Positions 35,171 to 43,848 of a stretch of DNA of 64,000 nucleotides are shown here, piece by piece (positions within the stretch are counted from its first letter, which is position 1; each line of letters opens with the position of its first letter). The notes beneath the pieces are model-generated. The model was given only the letters and a program-made list of their open reading frames with translations. It made no database searches and was not told the origin of the DNA. The translations under genes were made by a program, and so were the position numbers. This DNA is from Merdimonas faecis (GTDB lineage Bacteria > Bacillota > Clostridia > Lachnospirales > Lachnospiraceae), in NCBI RefSeq assembly GCF_001754075.1, contig NZ_MIEH01000014.1, positions 124,001 through 188,000 on the forward strand, read 5' to 3'.

Positions 35171-36244
35171 ATGGATCATGTGGAAAACTTGAGAGAGTGG
35201 ATGAAGAACGAAGGATATGACGACGTAGTTTTAAGCCGGAGAGACAATTTTACCTGGGTCAGCGGCGGTGCGAAAAATGCAGTGTGCACAAACACAGAAG
35301 TGGGAATCGGCCATTATGTCATTGATGCAGAAAGAATCAGGCTCCTGGCGGACAGCAGTGACGCGCCCCGGATGGGGAAAGAACAGAATCCGCTGGAGGG
35401 AGAAACGATCCTGGTACCCTGGTATACATCCATGGATGACTATATTGGTAAAATGACAGAAGGGAAGACGTATGCTTCGGATACAGGGATCGCCGGGACA
35501 AAGAATGTGCAGGAAGAGCTCGTAAGGCTCCGGATGCAGCTTTGTCCGGAAGAAGTCCTGCGGTACCGTGAGATCGGACAGACCTGCGCCAAGATCGTGG
35601 AAGGTGTGTGCAGGGATGCCCGCCCTGGCCAGACGGAGGAAGAAGTTGCAAGCGAACTGAAATGCCGCTGCCTGAAGGAAGGAGTCAGCCCCGACTGCGT
35701 ACTGGTGGGCTCTGACGAACGGATCCTAAATTACCGTCATCCGGTTCCGACGGATAAGAAGATTGAAAATAGCCTGATGGTGGTTCTGGGAGGCGAAAAA
35801 TACGGCTTAAACATCAGCATGACCAGAATCGTATATTTCGGGCCAGTACCGGAAGAGATCAAAGAGAGATACGAAAAGACGGCCTATATCTTTGCATGTA
35901 TGCAGTGCATGATGAAAGAAGGCATGTCTTATCAGAAATGCTTTGCAAAAGTCCAGAAGTTGTATGAAGAAGCCGGATATGACGGCGAATGGAAGCTGCA
36001 TCACCAGGGAGGCCCTACCGGCTACGCCTGCCGGGAATTTGTGGTGACCCCGGAGACCGGCGGCGAGATCCACGAAGGCGAAGCCTTTGCCTGGAACCCG
36101 ACCATCCAGGGAACCAAATGCGAAGAAACCACTTATCTTACGGCAGAAGGGATCGAAACCTTCACCAGGACAAAAGACTGGCCCTGCCGTGAGGTGGAGA
36201 CACCATATGGGGACTATGAAGTGGTGGGTATTTTAAGAAAATAA
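35171..36244 (+). CDS. M24-fold protein with degenerate metal site (creatinase/Xaa-Pro peptidase-like)
   Basis: A 357-residue pita-bread-fold protein with a creatinase N-domain (about 1-125) and a C-terminal M24 domain. Aligning by eye to aminopeptidase P, the first metal Asp falls on V205 and the second on S216 (in VVLGGEKYGLNISMTR, where active enzymes read D...SDxTR). The EP Glu is Asn in FAWNPT. The His (HHQGG) and last Glu (KCEETTYL) remain. It is therefore unlikely to be a two-metal peptidase; a metal-free hydrolase like creatinase, or a binding protein, is more likely. The ATG at 35171 follows AGGGAGATGAG; the frame upstream to 35060 is dehydrogenase overlap. Confidence 0.8.
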   Translation: MDHVENLREWMKNEGYDDVVLSRRDNFTWVSGGAKNAVCTNTEVGIGHYVIDAERIRLLADSSDAPRMGKEQNPLEGETILVPWYTSMDDYIGKMTEGKTYASDTGIAGTKNVQEELVRLRMQLCPEEVLRYREIGQTCAKIVEGVCRDARPGQTEEEVASELKCRCLKEGVSPDCVLVGSDERILNYRHPVPTDKKIENSLMVVLGGEKYGLNISMTRIVYFGPVPEEIKERYEKTAYIFACMQCMMKEGMSYQKCFAKVQKLYEEAGYDGEWKLHHQGGPTGYACREFVVTPETGGEIHEGEAFAWNPTIQGTKCEETTYLTAEGIETFTRTKDWPCREVETPYGDYEVVGILRK

Positions 36245-36297
36245 ACAAGAGGGGGCGGAGAGATTTACTCTCTGCCCCTGTTTCATTACTGTGTTTC

Positions 36298-37170
36298 CTA
36301 TTTCCAGTCCAGCATGTATTTCTGGAATACGACTGCATCATGAGCGTCTTTGTCAAGCTGCTCTTCGGACGCGCCGTGGCTGATATCCCGCCATACGTGG
36401 ATATCCTGGCCGACCTGGCCGCCCATAGTCACGAATGGCTCCATGACAACAGTGCCGTCATAGCCGATATCCCGTAAAGCGTCTCCGATTTCTCTCCATG
36501 GAGTGCGGCCTTTTCCGGGCACCATGCGGTTGCATTCTCCGGTATGGAAATGTCCGAGAAGGCTTCCGGCGGTCCGGATCGCATCTCCGATACTGGATTC
36601 TTCTATATTCATATGGAAGGTATCAAGCATAACTTTCACGTTGTCCATGCCTACTTCTTTTACGAAAGCGACGCCTTCTTCTGCGGTGTTCAGGATATGG
36701 TTCTCGAAGCGGTTCAAGACTTCCATTCCCAGGGTGATGTCATATTGTTTTGCTACAGGGGCGATATCCTGCATGGCTTCCACACTGCGTTTCCAGTCGC
36801 CTTCCTTATCTACGCCCTGGGAGAAGTCCAGAGGCCAGTAGGAATAGAGTGCGCCGCCGATCAGATGGATGTCAAGCTGTGCCATTACGTCAAAGAGCCG
36901 TGTAAACCATTCTTTTGCATTTTTGCGAATCGCCGGATCGGCAGATCCTAAATTGTGGTCGTAGGTTGGGCCGTATCCAGCGGTAAGCTCAATATTGTTT
37001 GCTTTTGCACAGTCGCGCAGTGCCCGGATCTGATCCGTTGTATAATCAGGTAAAGGAGCAGCACCTACCTCAAGTATATCGAAGCCGAGGCGGGCGACTT
37101 TGTCGACATAATATGTATAGTCCGCCGCCCATTCTTTTTCCCAGTAAGCATAGTAAATTCCGTGTTTCAT
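36298..37170 (-). CDS. D-allulose (D-psicose) 3-epimerase
   Basis: A 290-residue TIM barrel that swaps the C3 configuration of ketohexoses, mainly fructose with allulose. The sequence closely follows characterised clostridial enzymes as I recall them: MKHGIYYAYW at the start, HLIGGALYSYWP, and MLDTFHMNIEESSIGDAIR. Metal ligands are E150 (LGMEVLNRF), D183 (MLDTFH), H209 (GHFHTGECNR) and E244 (VVMEPF). A GGAGGA site precedes the ATG on the minus strand. It is divergent from the ROK regulator at 37388 and convergent with the M24-like gene, so it may form its own transcript controlled from the shared gap. Confidence 0.9.
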   Translation of the reverse strand: MKHGIYYAYWEKEWAADYTYYVDKVARLGFDILEVGAAPLPDYTTDQIRALRDCAKANNIELTAGYGPTYDHNLGSADPAIRKNAKEWFTRLFDVMAQLDIHLIGGALYSYWPLDFSQGVDKEGDWKRSVEAMQDIAPVAKQYDITLGMEVLNRFENHILNTAEEGVAFVKEVGMDNVKVMLDTFHMNIEESSIGDAIRTAGSLLGHFHTGECNRMVPGKGRTPWREIGDALRDIGYDGTVVMEPFVTMGGQVGQDIHVWRDISHGASEEQLDKDAHDAVVFQKYMLDWK

Positions 37171-37300
37171 AGCCTAAGATTCCTCCTTCTTATTATCAAT
37201 TTCTCTCATAGTATATCACTGGAATGTCAAAAAAACAACAAAATTGACCAATAGATTTTTCGTATTAAAGAAAATAATTGTGCGAACTGGACAAAAACTA

Positions 37301-37370
37301 TTGAAAAGTGAGAAAATGAGTGCTATAATAAATCCATGTTAAAAAGGCACTTAAATAAACACCTTAAAAA
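37301..37370 (+). promoter_or_regulatory. Promoter and AT-rich repeat before the first ROK gene
   Basis: TTGAAA (37301-37306), 17 bases and a perfect TATAAT (37324-37329). Downstream, TTAAAAAGG (37339-37347) and CCTTAAAAAA (37362-37370 area) form a loose inverted repeat. It is similar in style to the sites at 38720 and 46041, so it may be an autoregulatory operator. Confidence 0.55.
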
Positions 37371-37387
37371 AGTGGGTGAGCGGGGGA

Positions 37388-38560
37388 ATGCGAACAAGCA
37401 CTAACAATACGGATGTGCGAAGAGTCAATCGGAACCGGGTGTTCCGCTTTATCAATCATACAAAAGAGACATGCATGTCGGAGATATCTTCTGCGCTGGA
37501 AATCAGCGGACCGACGGTGATGTCTATCGTTAAGGAACTGAAGGAGGCGGGCGTGATCCGGGAGGTGGGAGAATATGAATCCACCGGCGGAAGGAAAGCG
37601 AAAGCGATCGCCTCTGTAAAAGATTTTCAATACACCATTGGCGTGGATATTACGCTGAATCATGTAGGACTGGTGTATACGGATCTGAGCGAGGAAGCCC
37701 TGGCACACAGGCGGATTCCCAAAACGTTCCGGAACGATGTGCAATATATAGAAGAAATTGCGGATATTGTAGAGCAGTTTGTGGAAGAAAATGATGTGCC
37801 GCAGGAGCGGATCCTGGGAATGGGCGTATCACTTCCGGCGATCATAGATCAGACCAGACAGATGATTCCAAACTCACACGTACTGGGGTATTATGATGTT
37901 CCCTGTGAGGAATGGATTTCGAGGATGCCTTATCCCTGCGTGGTGATGAATGATGCCAGTGCGGCTGCGCTGGCAGAAGTGGCGGGAGAAAAGAGGCAGG
38001 AGAGTATGGTGTACCTGCTGCTTAGTAATTCGGTGGGAGGAGCTGTTTTTCTGCGTCCGGAAAATAAAAATGGAGATGAAGAGGGAAATGCTTCATCGTC
38101 TCGTGTCTACACGCATGAAGGTGATCATTGGAGAAGCAGCGAGTTTGGACATATGACACTGTATCCTGGCGGAGAACCTTGTTACTGCGGGAAAAAGGGA
38201 TGTGTGGATGTTTATTGTTCTGCAAAAAAGCTGGCAGAGCTGGAAAATGGCAAACTGGAGCGCTTTTTTGAAAAGCTGGAAGAAGGAGATCCGGAATATC
38301 GGGATGTCTGGGACAGATATCTGGATCATCTGGCTGTTACGGTAGATAATCTCAGGATGGCTTTTGACTGTGACGTGGTTCTTGGAGGCTATGTGGGAAG
38401 CTTTATTGGACCATACATAAAAGAATTACGGTCAAGACTTGCTGCTCTGGACATTTTTGATCATGATGGATCTTACGCCAGAGCCTGCAGATACCAGAAG
38501 GAGGCCTCGGCGCTGGGAGCGGCCCTGTATCAGATGGAGGAATATATTTCTTCTATCTAG
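37388..38560 (+). CDS. ROK-family transcriptional regulator (first)
   Basis: A 390-residue XylR/NagC-type repressor. An N-terminal winged helix reads CMSEISSALEISGPTVMSIVKELKEAGVI (ends given; about 26-54). The sugar-kinase-like ROK domain follows, with the zinc-binding motif PCYCGKKGCVDVYCS (about 258-272) and GHMTLYPGG just before it. Such regulators bind a sugar or sugar phosphate and release AT-rich operators. Start 37388 has GCGGGGGA upstream. It faces the allulose epimerase and precedes the SDR/ABC operon, so it likely controls either or both. Confidence 0.9.
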   Translation: MRTSTNNTDVRRVNRNRVFRFINHTKETCMSEISSALEISGPTVMSIVKELKEAGVIREVGEYESTGGRKAKAIASVKDFQYTIGVDITLNHVGLVYTDLSEEALAHRRIPKTFRNDVQYIEEIADIVEQFVEENDVPQERILGMGVSLPAIIDQTRQMIPNSHVLGYYDVPCEEWISRMPYPCVVMNDASAAALAEVAGEKRQESMVYLLLSNSVGGAVFLRPENKNGDEEGNASSSRVYTHEGDHWRSSEFGHMTLYPGGEPCYCGKKGCVDVYCSAKKLAELENGKLERFFEKLEEGDPEYRDVWDRYLDHLAVTVDNLRMAFDCDVVLGGYVGSFIGPYIKELRSRLAALDIFDHDGSYARACRYQKEASALGAALYQMEEYISSI

Positions 38561-38679
38561 CAGGAGATAAAGAAGCCACATTAAGCATGAGTCAATGTGA
38601 CGAAAAAAGCAGTTGATAAAAAAATAACATTATACAAGGTGCATAAAAAAGAGAAAAACATTTTGGCTGATATTACGTA

Positions 38680-38744
38680 TTGCGAAAAAAGGCTGCAGAG
38701 GAATATAATAAAAACAACATTTATAAAACACCTTTATAAAAGGT
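38680..38744 (+). promoter_or_regulatory. SDR-ABC operon promoter and candidate ROK operator
   Basis: TTGCGA (38680-38685), 18 bases and TATAAT (38704-38709). Just downstream, TTTATAAAA occurs twice (38720-38728 and 38733-38741), the second inside the near-perfect dyad ACCTTTATAAAAGGT (38730-38744). The core TTTATAAAA also lies in the centre of the 40-bp dyad at 46041-46080. The position after the start point suits a repressor roadblock. Confidence 0.65.
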
Positions 38745-38785
38745 AAAATAAAAGTAGAACGGCCAGCAACCGGGAGGAGGACAAA

Positions 38786-39562
38786 ATGGGAATTATTGAA
38801 AAAATGAGACTGGATGGAAAAGCAATCTATGTAACAGGTGCTGCAAGCGGAATCGGAAGATGTGCGGCAATGGCTTTTGCAGAAGCAGGAGCAGATGTTG
38901 CAATTGTTGATATCAACCTGGAAGGCGCACAGAAGGTTGCAGATGAGATTAAAGAAGCTACCGGCTCTAATACGATCGCCATTGAATGTGATGTAACAAA
39001 CCAGGAGCAGGTAGAGGCTATGGTTGCAAAGGTAGTTGAGACCTATGGCAAATTGGATGCATGCTATAACAACGCGGGAATCTGTATTAACCAGCCGGCA
39101 GAAGAGATGACATTTGAACAGTGGAAAAAAGTCATTGATATCAACCTCACCGGAGTTTATCTTTGTGCAACAGCTGCAGGTAGAGTAATGCTGAAACAGG
39201 GATATGGATCTATCATCAACACGGCTTCTATGTCCGGACATATCGTAAACGTTCCACAGCCGCAGTGTGCATATAATGCATCCAAGGCAGGTGTGATCAT
39301 GCTGACAAAATCTCTGGCAGTAGAGTGGGCTAAGAAGGGTGTACGTGTCAACTGCATCAGCCCTGGATACATCGGAACAGAATTAATTATGAATGCGGAT
39401 CATCTGAAACCGCTGATTGCACAGTGGAACGCTATGGCTCCTATGGGAAGAGTTGGAAAACCAGAAGAGCTGCAGTCCATCCTGGTATACCTGGCTGGCG
39501 ACAGCTGTCCGTTCACAACAGGTTCCGATATCGTTGTAGACGGAGCGTTTACTTGCTTCTAA
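38786..39562 (+). CDS. Short-chain dehydrogenase/reductase, likely ketose/polyol
   Basis: A 258-residue classical SDR. NAD(P) loop TGAASGIG (about 17-24), NNAG (about 92-95), and the catalytic Ser-Tyr-Lys in NTASMSGH...CAYNASKAG (Y about 158, K about 162). DIN after the second strand (VAIVDINLEG) suggests NAD preference. It resembles sorbose reductase and polyol dehydrogenases. GGGAGGAGG precedes the ATG. It heads an operon with an ABC sugar importer, so it probably reduces or oxidises the imported sugar or polyol. Confidence 0.88.
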   Translation: MGIIEKMRLDGKAIYVTGAASGIGRCAAMAFAEAGADVAIVDINLEGAQKVADEIKEATGSNTIAIECDVTNQEQVEAMVAKVVETYGKLDACYNNAGICINQPAEEMTFEQWKKVIDINLTGVYLCATAAGRVMLKQGYGSIINTASMSGHIVNVPQPQCAYNASKAGVIMLTKSLAVEWAKKGVRVNCISPGYIGTELIMNADHLKPLIAQWNAMAPMGRVGKPEELQSILVYLAGDSCPFTTGSDIVVDGAFTCF

Positions 39563-39627
39563 ATTATTAAGATAGCTAATAGCAAAGGCTATAAAAAATA
39601 CATTTTCATTAAAAAGGAGGACGAAAT

Positions 39628-40662
39628 ATGAAAAAGAAAGTGTTAAGCGCTATCCTTTGCATCGCAATGGTAGCAACCATGCTGATCGGATGCTCTAGCG
39701 GTGGATCATCTGACAGCGGAGACAGTGGGGACAGCGGATCCGATGAAGGTTCTGGTGGCGGAAAGAAGATCGGTATTACTGTTCAGAACATTGAAAATGC
39801 ATACTGGGCAGGCGTTATGAGCAAGCTGGGAGAGATTCTGAAAGAAAACGGATATGAAGCTACTATCGTTGGATGTGAAGAAAACGCATCAACACAGATC
39901 AGCCAGATCGAAAACTTTATCACCAGCGGATGTGACCTGATCATGGTTCACCCACACGATGCAGATGCAGTAGAAGAGTCCTGCAAGCAGGCTCTGGATG
40001 CAGGCATCAAGGTAATGTGCTGGGATAACGAAATGGAAAACACCACAGCTAACTGGGTTCTTGACAACACAGAGCTTGGTAAAGAGATTGGAAAAACAGC
40101 AGCTAACTTTATCAATGAGCACTTCACAGCTGACAACAAAGCGGAAGTATGTGTCATCGGTAAACCGGATACACAGGTTCTGTTAGAGAGACAGCAGGGT
40201 ATCGAAGCCGGTCTGGAAGAGAACTGCGAAGACAACTATGAGATCGTAGCTACGATCGAAGGTGTAGTAAACAACGAAGTTCAGTCCCAGGCTGAGACAG
40301 TTCTCCAGGCTCATCCGGATTGTAAGGTATGGGTTGGTGTAGGCGCCGGCGCTATGATCGGATCCAACACAGCACTCCTTGCAGAATATGGCGGAGCTGG
40401 AAATATTCCGGAAGATGTTGGCGTTATCACAACTGACGTTACCAGCGAGCAGTTAGACGCTCTGCAGGCTGGGGACGAAGCTGTTAGAGCTATCGTAGGA
40501 TTCGAGGGATCCAACACTGATACAGCACAGGCTTGCTATGAGATGTTTGAGAAGATCCTGAACGGTGAGTTCGATGATGTTTCCGGAGACGAGAAGAACG
40601 TATACAGACCGACTATGGAAATTAACTCTGACAACATTGAAGAAATCCAGGCTGGTATGTAA
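39628..40662 (+). CDS. RbsB-type sugar-binding lipoprotein of an ABC importer
   Basis: A 344-residue extracellular binding protein. The signal peptide (KKKVLSAILCIAMVATMLIG) ends in a lipobox with the lipidated C22, then a Gly/Ser/Asp-rich linker (about 23-45). The periplasmic-binding-protein-1 fold begins KKIGITVQNIENAYWAGV, with typical ribose/galactose-type motifs EENASTQISQIENFITSGCD and IMVHPHDADAVEE. It captures a monosaccharide or polyol at the cell surface. AAAAGGAGG precedes the ATG. It is followed by a hairpin and then the ATPase and permease genes. Confidence 0.92.
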   Translation: MKKKVLSAILCIAMVATMLIGCSSGGSSDSGDSGDSGSDEGSGGGKKIGITVQNIENAYWAGVMSKLGEILKENGYEATIVGCEENASTQISQIENFITSGCDLIMVHPHDADAVEESCKQALDAGIKVMCWDNEMENTTANWVLDNTELGKEIGKTAANFINEHFTADNKAEVCVIGKPDTQVLLERQQGIEAGLEENCEDNYEIVATIEGVVNNEVQSQAETVLQAHPDCKVWVGVGAGAMIGSNTALLAEYGGAGNIPEDVGVITTDVTSEQLDALQAGDEAVRAIVGFEGSNTDTAQACYEMFEKILNGEFDDVSGDEKNVYRPTMEINSDNIEEIQAGM

Positions 40663-40700
40663 TAGTTGTCTGAAAAAGTAGCTAGTTAATGAAAGCAAAA

Positions 40701-40732
40701 CGGGGGGCGGCTTTGGTATAAGCTGCCCCTCG
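40701..40732 (+). other. Intercistronic hairpin between binding protein and ATPase genes
   Basis: Arms 40701-40713 and 40720-40732 give a 13-bp stem with two G-U pairs and a 6-base loop. No T-run follows. Such hairpins often protect the 3' end of the binding-protein message, so more of it is made than of the membrane parts. The ATPase ribosome site lies 14 bases further on. Confidence 0.7.
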
Positions 40733-40756
40733 ATGAAACTATCACGGGGGAAGAAT

Positions 40757-42271
40757 ATGAGCGAAGAATATGTATTGGAATTAGAGCATATAAGAAAAGA
40801 ATACCCGGGTGTTGTTGCGCTGAAAGATGTTACGCTGCAGTTGAAAAAGGGCGAGATTCTGGCTCTGATCGGTGAGAATGGAGCGGGGAAATCTACCTTG
40901 ATTAAATGTTGCTCCGGGGCGGTTATTCCGACCTCCGGCAAGATCAAAGTAAACGGAAAAGAATTTACGAGCATGACGCCTCAGCTTGCATCGGAAAATG
41001 GAATCGCAATTATTTATCAGGAGTTTAACAATGTAAAAGAGCTGTCGGCAGCAGAAAACTTGTTCCTGGGACATCCGATCAGAAAAGGGATCATGATAGA
41101 TAAGGCAGCCATGGAAAAAGAGGCGGCCAAGGCATTTGAAAGGTTACATATAAAAATCAACCCGAAGGAATTAATGAAGAACCTGACTGTCGGCTATCAG
41201 CAGATGGTAGAAATCGCAAAGGCAATCCAGCAGAATGCGAAGATCCTGATCATGGATGAGCCTTCCGCACCTCTGACCAGCAAGGAAGTCGAGAGTATGT
41301 TCGAGGTAGTGGAACTTTTAAGAAAACAAGGGGTGTCCATCATTTACATTTCTCATCGTCTGGAGGAGATTTACCGTCTGTCCGACCGGATACTGGTCCT
41401 GCGTGACGGTGAGTATGTCAAGACTCTGATTACGAAGGACAGTGAGGTACAGGAACTGATTCAATTGATGGTAGGACGTGAGCTGACAGAAACATATCCG
41501 CCAAGAGGAGACTGTATCAAGAAGGATGATGTGGTTCTGGAGCTTAAGAATGTGACTGGAAACGGTGACCGCAACATCAGTCTACAGGTTCATAGAGGAG
41601 AAATCCTGGGACTGGGCGGACTGGTAGGAGCAGGACGTACAGAACTTGCTGAAGTTATTTTTGGAGCGGCAAAAAAACAGTCTGGACAGATCATCTTTAA
41701 AGGAAAAGAAGTCAACCCGAAGAGCCCGCGGGAGGCAATAGATTTAGGAATCGCACTGGTGCCGGAGGACAGGAAACGTCACGGCGCTATGCTGGGAATC
41801 TCTATCAAGAATAATATCAACATGCCGATTTATCAGAGGAATTCTACCTTGAGTGTGATTAATTCTAAGAAGGAGAAGGCTATTGCAGAAAAGTATAGAG
41901 AAAATATGGCCATTAAGACTCCGACTTTGAATCAGCTGGTAAAGAATTTGAGTGGTGGTAATCAGCAGAAGGTTATCCTTGGAAGGTGGCTGGCAGCCGA
42001 TTCTGAGCTGATTATATTCGATGAGCCTACACGTGGTATTGATGTAGGTGCAAAGCACGAGATTTATAAGTTAATGAACGATTTAGTGGAAAAAGAGGGA
42101 AAGGCAATTCTGATGATTTCTTCCGAAATGGAAGAATTAATGGGTATGTCGGATCGGATCATCGTCCTGGCAGAGGGCGATATGACTGGCGAGATCAGCA
42201 AAGAGGAGTTCAGTCAGGAGACCATCATGGCATTTGCATCAGCAGCCAAAGCCAAGGTTGAGGAGGCTTAA
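40757..42271 (+). CDS. RbsA/MglA-type sugar ABC transporter ATPase
   Basis: A 504-residue protein with two fused ATPase domains that powers monosaccharide import. First Walker A GENGAGKST, with Q-loop IYQEFNNV and Walker B ILIMDEPSAPLTS (SAP where most have TAA/TAS). The second half has the usual degenerate P-loop GLGGLVGAGRTEL, then LSGGNQQKVILGRWL and IIFDEPTRGIDVGAK. The start at 40757 (MSEEYVLEL) follows GGGGGAAG; the frame from 40733 overlaps that site. The permease starts 2 bases after the stop. Confidence 0.93.
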   Translation: MSEEYVLELEHIRKEYPGVVALKDVTLQLKKGEILALIGENGAGKSTLIKCCSGAVIPTSGKIKVNGKEFTSMTPQLASENGIAIIYQEFNNVKELSAAENLFLGHPIRKGIMIDKAAMEKEAAKAFERLHIKINPKELMKNLTVGYQQMVEIAKAIQQNAKILIMDEPSAPLTSKEVESMFEVVELLRKQGVSIIYISHRLEEIYRLSDRILVLRDGEYVKTLITKDSEVQELIQLMVGRELTETYPPRGDCIKKDDVVLELKNVTGNGDRNISLQVHRGEILGLGGLVGAGRTELAEVIFGAAKKQSGQIIFKGKEVNPKSPREAIDLGIALVPEDRKRHGAMLGISIKNNINMPIYQRNSTLSVINSKKEKAIAEKYRENMAIKTPTLNQLVKNLSGGNQQKVILGRWLAADSELIIFDEPTRGIDVGAKHEIYKLMNDLVEKEGKAILMISSEMEELMGMSDRIIVLAEGDMTGEISKEEFSQETIMAFASAAKAKVEEA

Positions 42272-42273
42272 TT

Positions 42274-43224
42274 ATGAATAATAGCAAAGTAATGTATCAG
42301 ATAAAGGATAAGGCGATCTGGCTTGTGCTGATTGTGCTGGTGATTGCCTTTACAGTTGCAAATCCGAGATTTATCAACCCGGATAACCTGTTGACCCTGC
42401 TTCGTCAGGTAGCGTTCTATGGTATTGCATCCGTTGGTATGATGTTCGTTATCCTGCTTGGTGATATCGACCTTTCCGTAGGTACGATTATGTCATTTAT
42501 CAACATCATTGGTGCGTACATGATGGTTAACATGGGAATGAATATGTATCTGGCATGTGCTCTTTCCATGGTTGCAGCTACACTGATCGGTGTGTTAAAT
42601 GGTTTCATGGTTTCAACGGTTGGAATACCGGCCATCATTGCAACGTTTGCAACGCAAACGGCCTTTAACGGATTGGCCTATATCATATGCGGCGGTATGC
42701 CGATCAGCGGTTTCCCGGATGGCTTTACAACTCTGGGCCAGGGATATGTTGGAATCGTGCCGATTCCAGTTATCATTATGGCGGTCTGCTTTGCAATTGG
42801 ATCTTTTATCTTGAATAAAACTTATTTTGGACGGTATTTCTATGCAGTGGGCGGTAATATTGAGGCGGCTAAGCTGTCCGGTATCCGCGTAGGAGCTGTA
42901 AAATACTTGGTATTCGCCCTTTCCGGATTCTTCTCAGGACTTGCAGGACTCGTTCTTCTGTCCCGTACTAATTCCGGTAATGCATCCGCTGCTAAGGGTG
43001 AAGAATTTAACGTTATCACCTGTGTAGTTTTAGGCGGTGTATCCATCAGCGGTGGATCCGGTAAGATGTCAGGAGTTATCGCCGGTACCTGTATTATCGG
43101 TGCTCTGAGAAACGGAATGGTATTGTTGAATATCAACTCCTATGTCCAGGACATTGTATTAGGTATCGTACTTGCATTTGCAGTTGGATTTGACTGTATC
43201 CAGAAAAAATCACAGCAGAATTAA
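42274..43224 (+). CDS. RbsC-type sugar ABC transporter permease
   Basis: A 316-residue inner-membrane permease with eight to ten helices. Family landmarks are LLRQVAFYGIASVGMMFVILLGDIDLSVG (ends given; about 31-60), GFMVSTVGIPAIIATFAT, and near the end GGVSISGGSGKMSGVIAGT, the EAA-like loop that touches the ATPase. A single permease suggests a homodimer. The gene completes the importer and ends at the terminator at 43248. Confidence 0.92.
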   Translation: MNNSKVMYQIKDKAIWLVLIVLVIAFTVANPRFINPDNLLTLLRQVAFYGIASVGMMFVILLGDIDLSVGTIMSFINIIGAYMMVNMGMNMYLACALSMVAATLIGVLNGFMVSTVGIPAIIATFATQTAFNGLAYIICGGMPISGFPDGFTTLGQGYVGIVPIPVIIMAVCFAIGSFILNKTYFGRYFYAVGGNIEAAKLSGIRVGAVKYLVFALSGFFSGLAGLVLLSRTNSGNASAAKGEEFNVITCVVLGGVSISGGSGKMSGVIAGTCIIGALRNGMVLLNINSYVQDIVLGIVLAFAVGFDCIQKKSQQN

Positions 43225-43247
43225 TTTAGATCAGATACGAAAAGGTG

Positions 43248-43278
43248 AAATCCCGGCAAGTATATTTGCCGGGATTTT
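43248..43278 (+). terminator. Terminator after the ABC permease
   Basis: Perfect 12-bp stem AAATCCCGGCAA/TTGCCGGGATTT with a 6-base loop and TTTT at the end of the right arm. Expression of the next four genes past this point may be reduced or need another promoter; none was clear. Confidence 0.85.
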
Positions 43279-43311
43279 GTGCAAACTTAAGAAGTTTGGG
43301 AAAGGAGAAAT

Positions 43312-43803
43312 ATGCATACGATTAAAGCAGAACCTATTAGCAGAGAGGCATATGCACCTTTCGGAGTCTACTATGATTATTTGAATCCCGAAGGCTATGC
43401 GCTGGAGGGGGAGATTCACAAGTTTTATCCGGACCGGATCAGTGAGTCCTGCACGACACGGGTGGGATACTCTCCGATTGCAGTAAGAAAAGAAGAAAAA
43501 ATAGTGATAAAATCAGTGGAATATCACACGACATCTCCGGAGATGATCCTTCCTCTGAATGATGATATGATCATTCACGTGGCGCCGACTTCTGGCGGAA
43601 CACCTGTGCCAGAGTGGACAAAGGCATTCGTCGTACCGAAGGGGACGATGGTTAAGATCAATACGGCTATCTGGCATCTTGCGCCGCTGCCTGTGAAGGA
43701 GGATGTACTTCACGCTATGATCATTCTTCCTGAATGCACTTATGCAAATGACTGTACTGTGGTAGAATTGAAAGAGGAGCAGCAGTTTGAGATTGTGCTT
43801 TGA
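43312..43803 (+). CDS. Ureidoglycolate lyase (AllA)-like cupin protein
   Basis: A 163-residue protein resembling the AllA family: it begins IKAEPISREAYAPFGVYYD, and has VEYHTTSPEMILPLNDDMIIHVAP (ends given) and VPKGTMVKINTAIWHLAPLP, in the places of conserved AllA cupin strands. True ureidoglycolate lyase belongs to allantoin breakdown, but no other purine gene is nearby. In this sugar cluster it more likely acts on or binds a sugar-derived acid or aldehyde. GGAAAGGAG precedes the ATG. It is followed 45 bases later by a dehydrogenase. Confidence 0.7.
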   Translation: MHTIKAEPISREAYAPFGVYYDYLNPEGYALEGEIHKFYPDRISESCTTRVGYSPIAVRKEEKIVIKSVEYHTTSPEMILPLNDDMIIHVAPTSGGTPVPEWTKAFVVPKGTMVKINTAIWHLAPLPVKEDVLHAMIILPECTYANDCTVVELKEEQQFEIVL

Positions 43804-43848
43804 GAAATACTTTTGATGATGTGTCAGACAGGTGAGGAGGACTGAGAA

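Noticed and set aside
43312-43803. Allantoin catabolism locus
   Set aside because: Only an AllA-like gene is present; no allantoinase, allantoate hydrolase or ureidoglycolate dehydrogenase is nearby.
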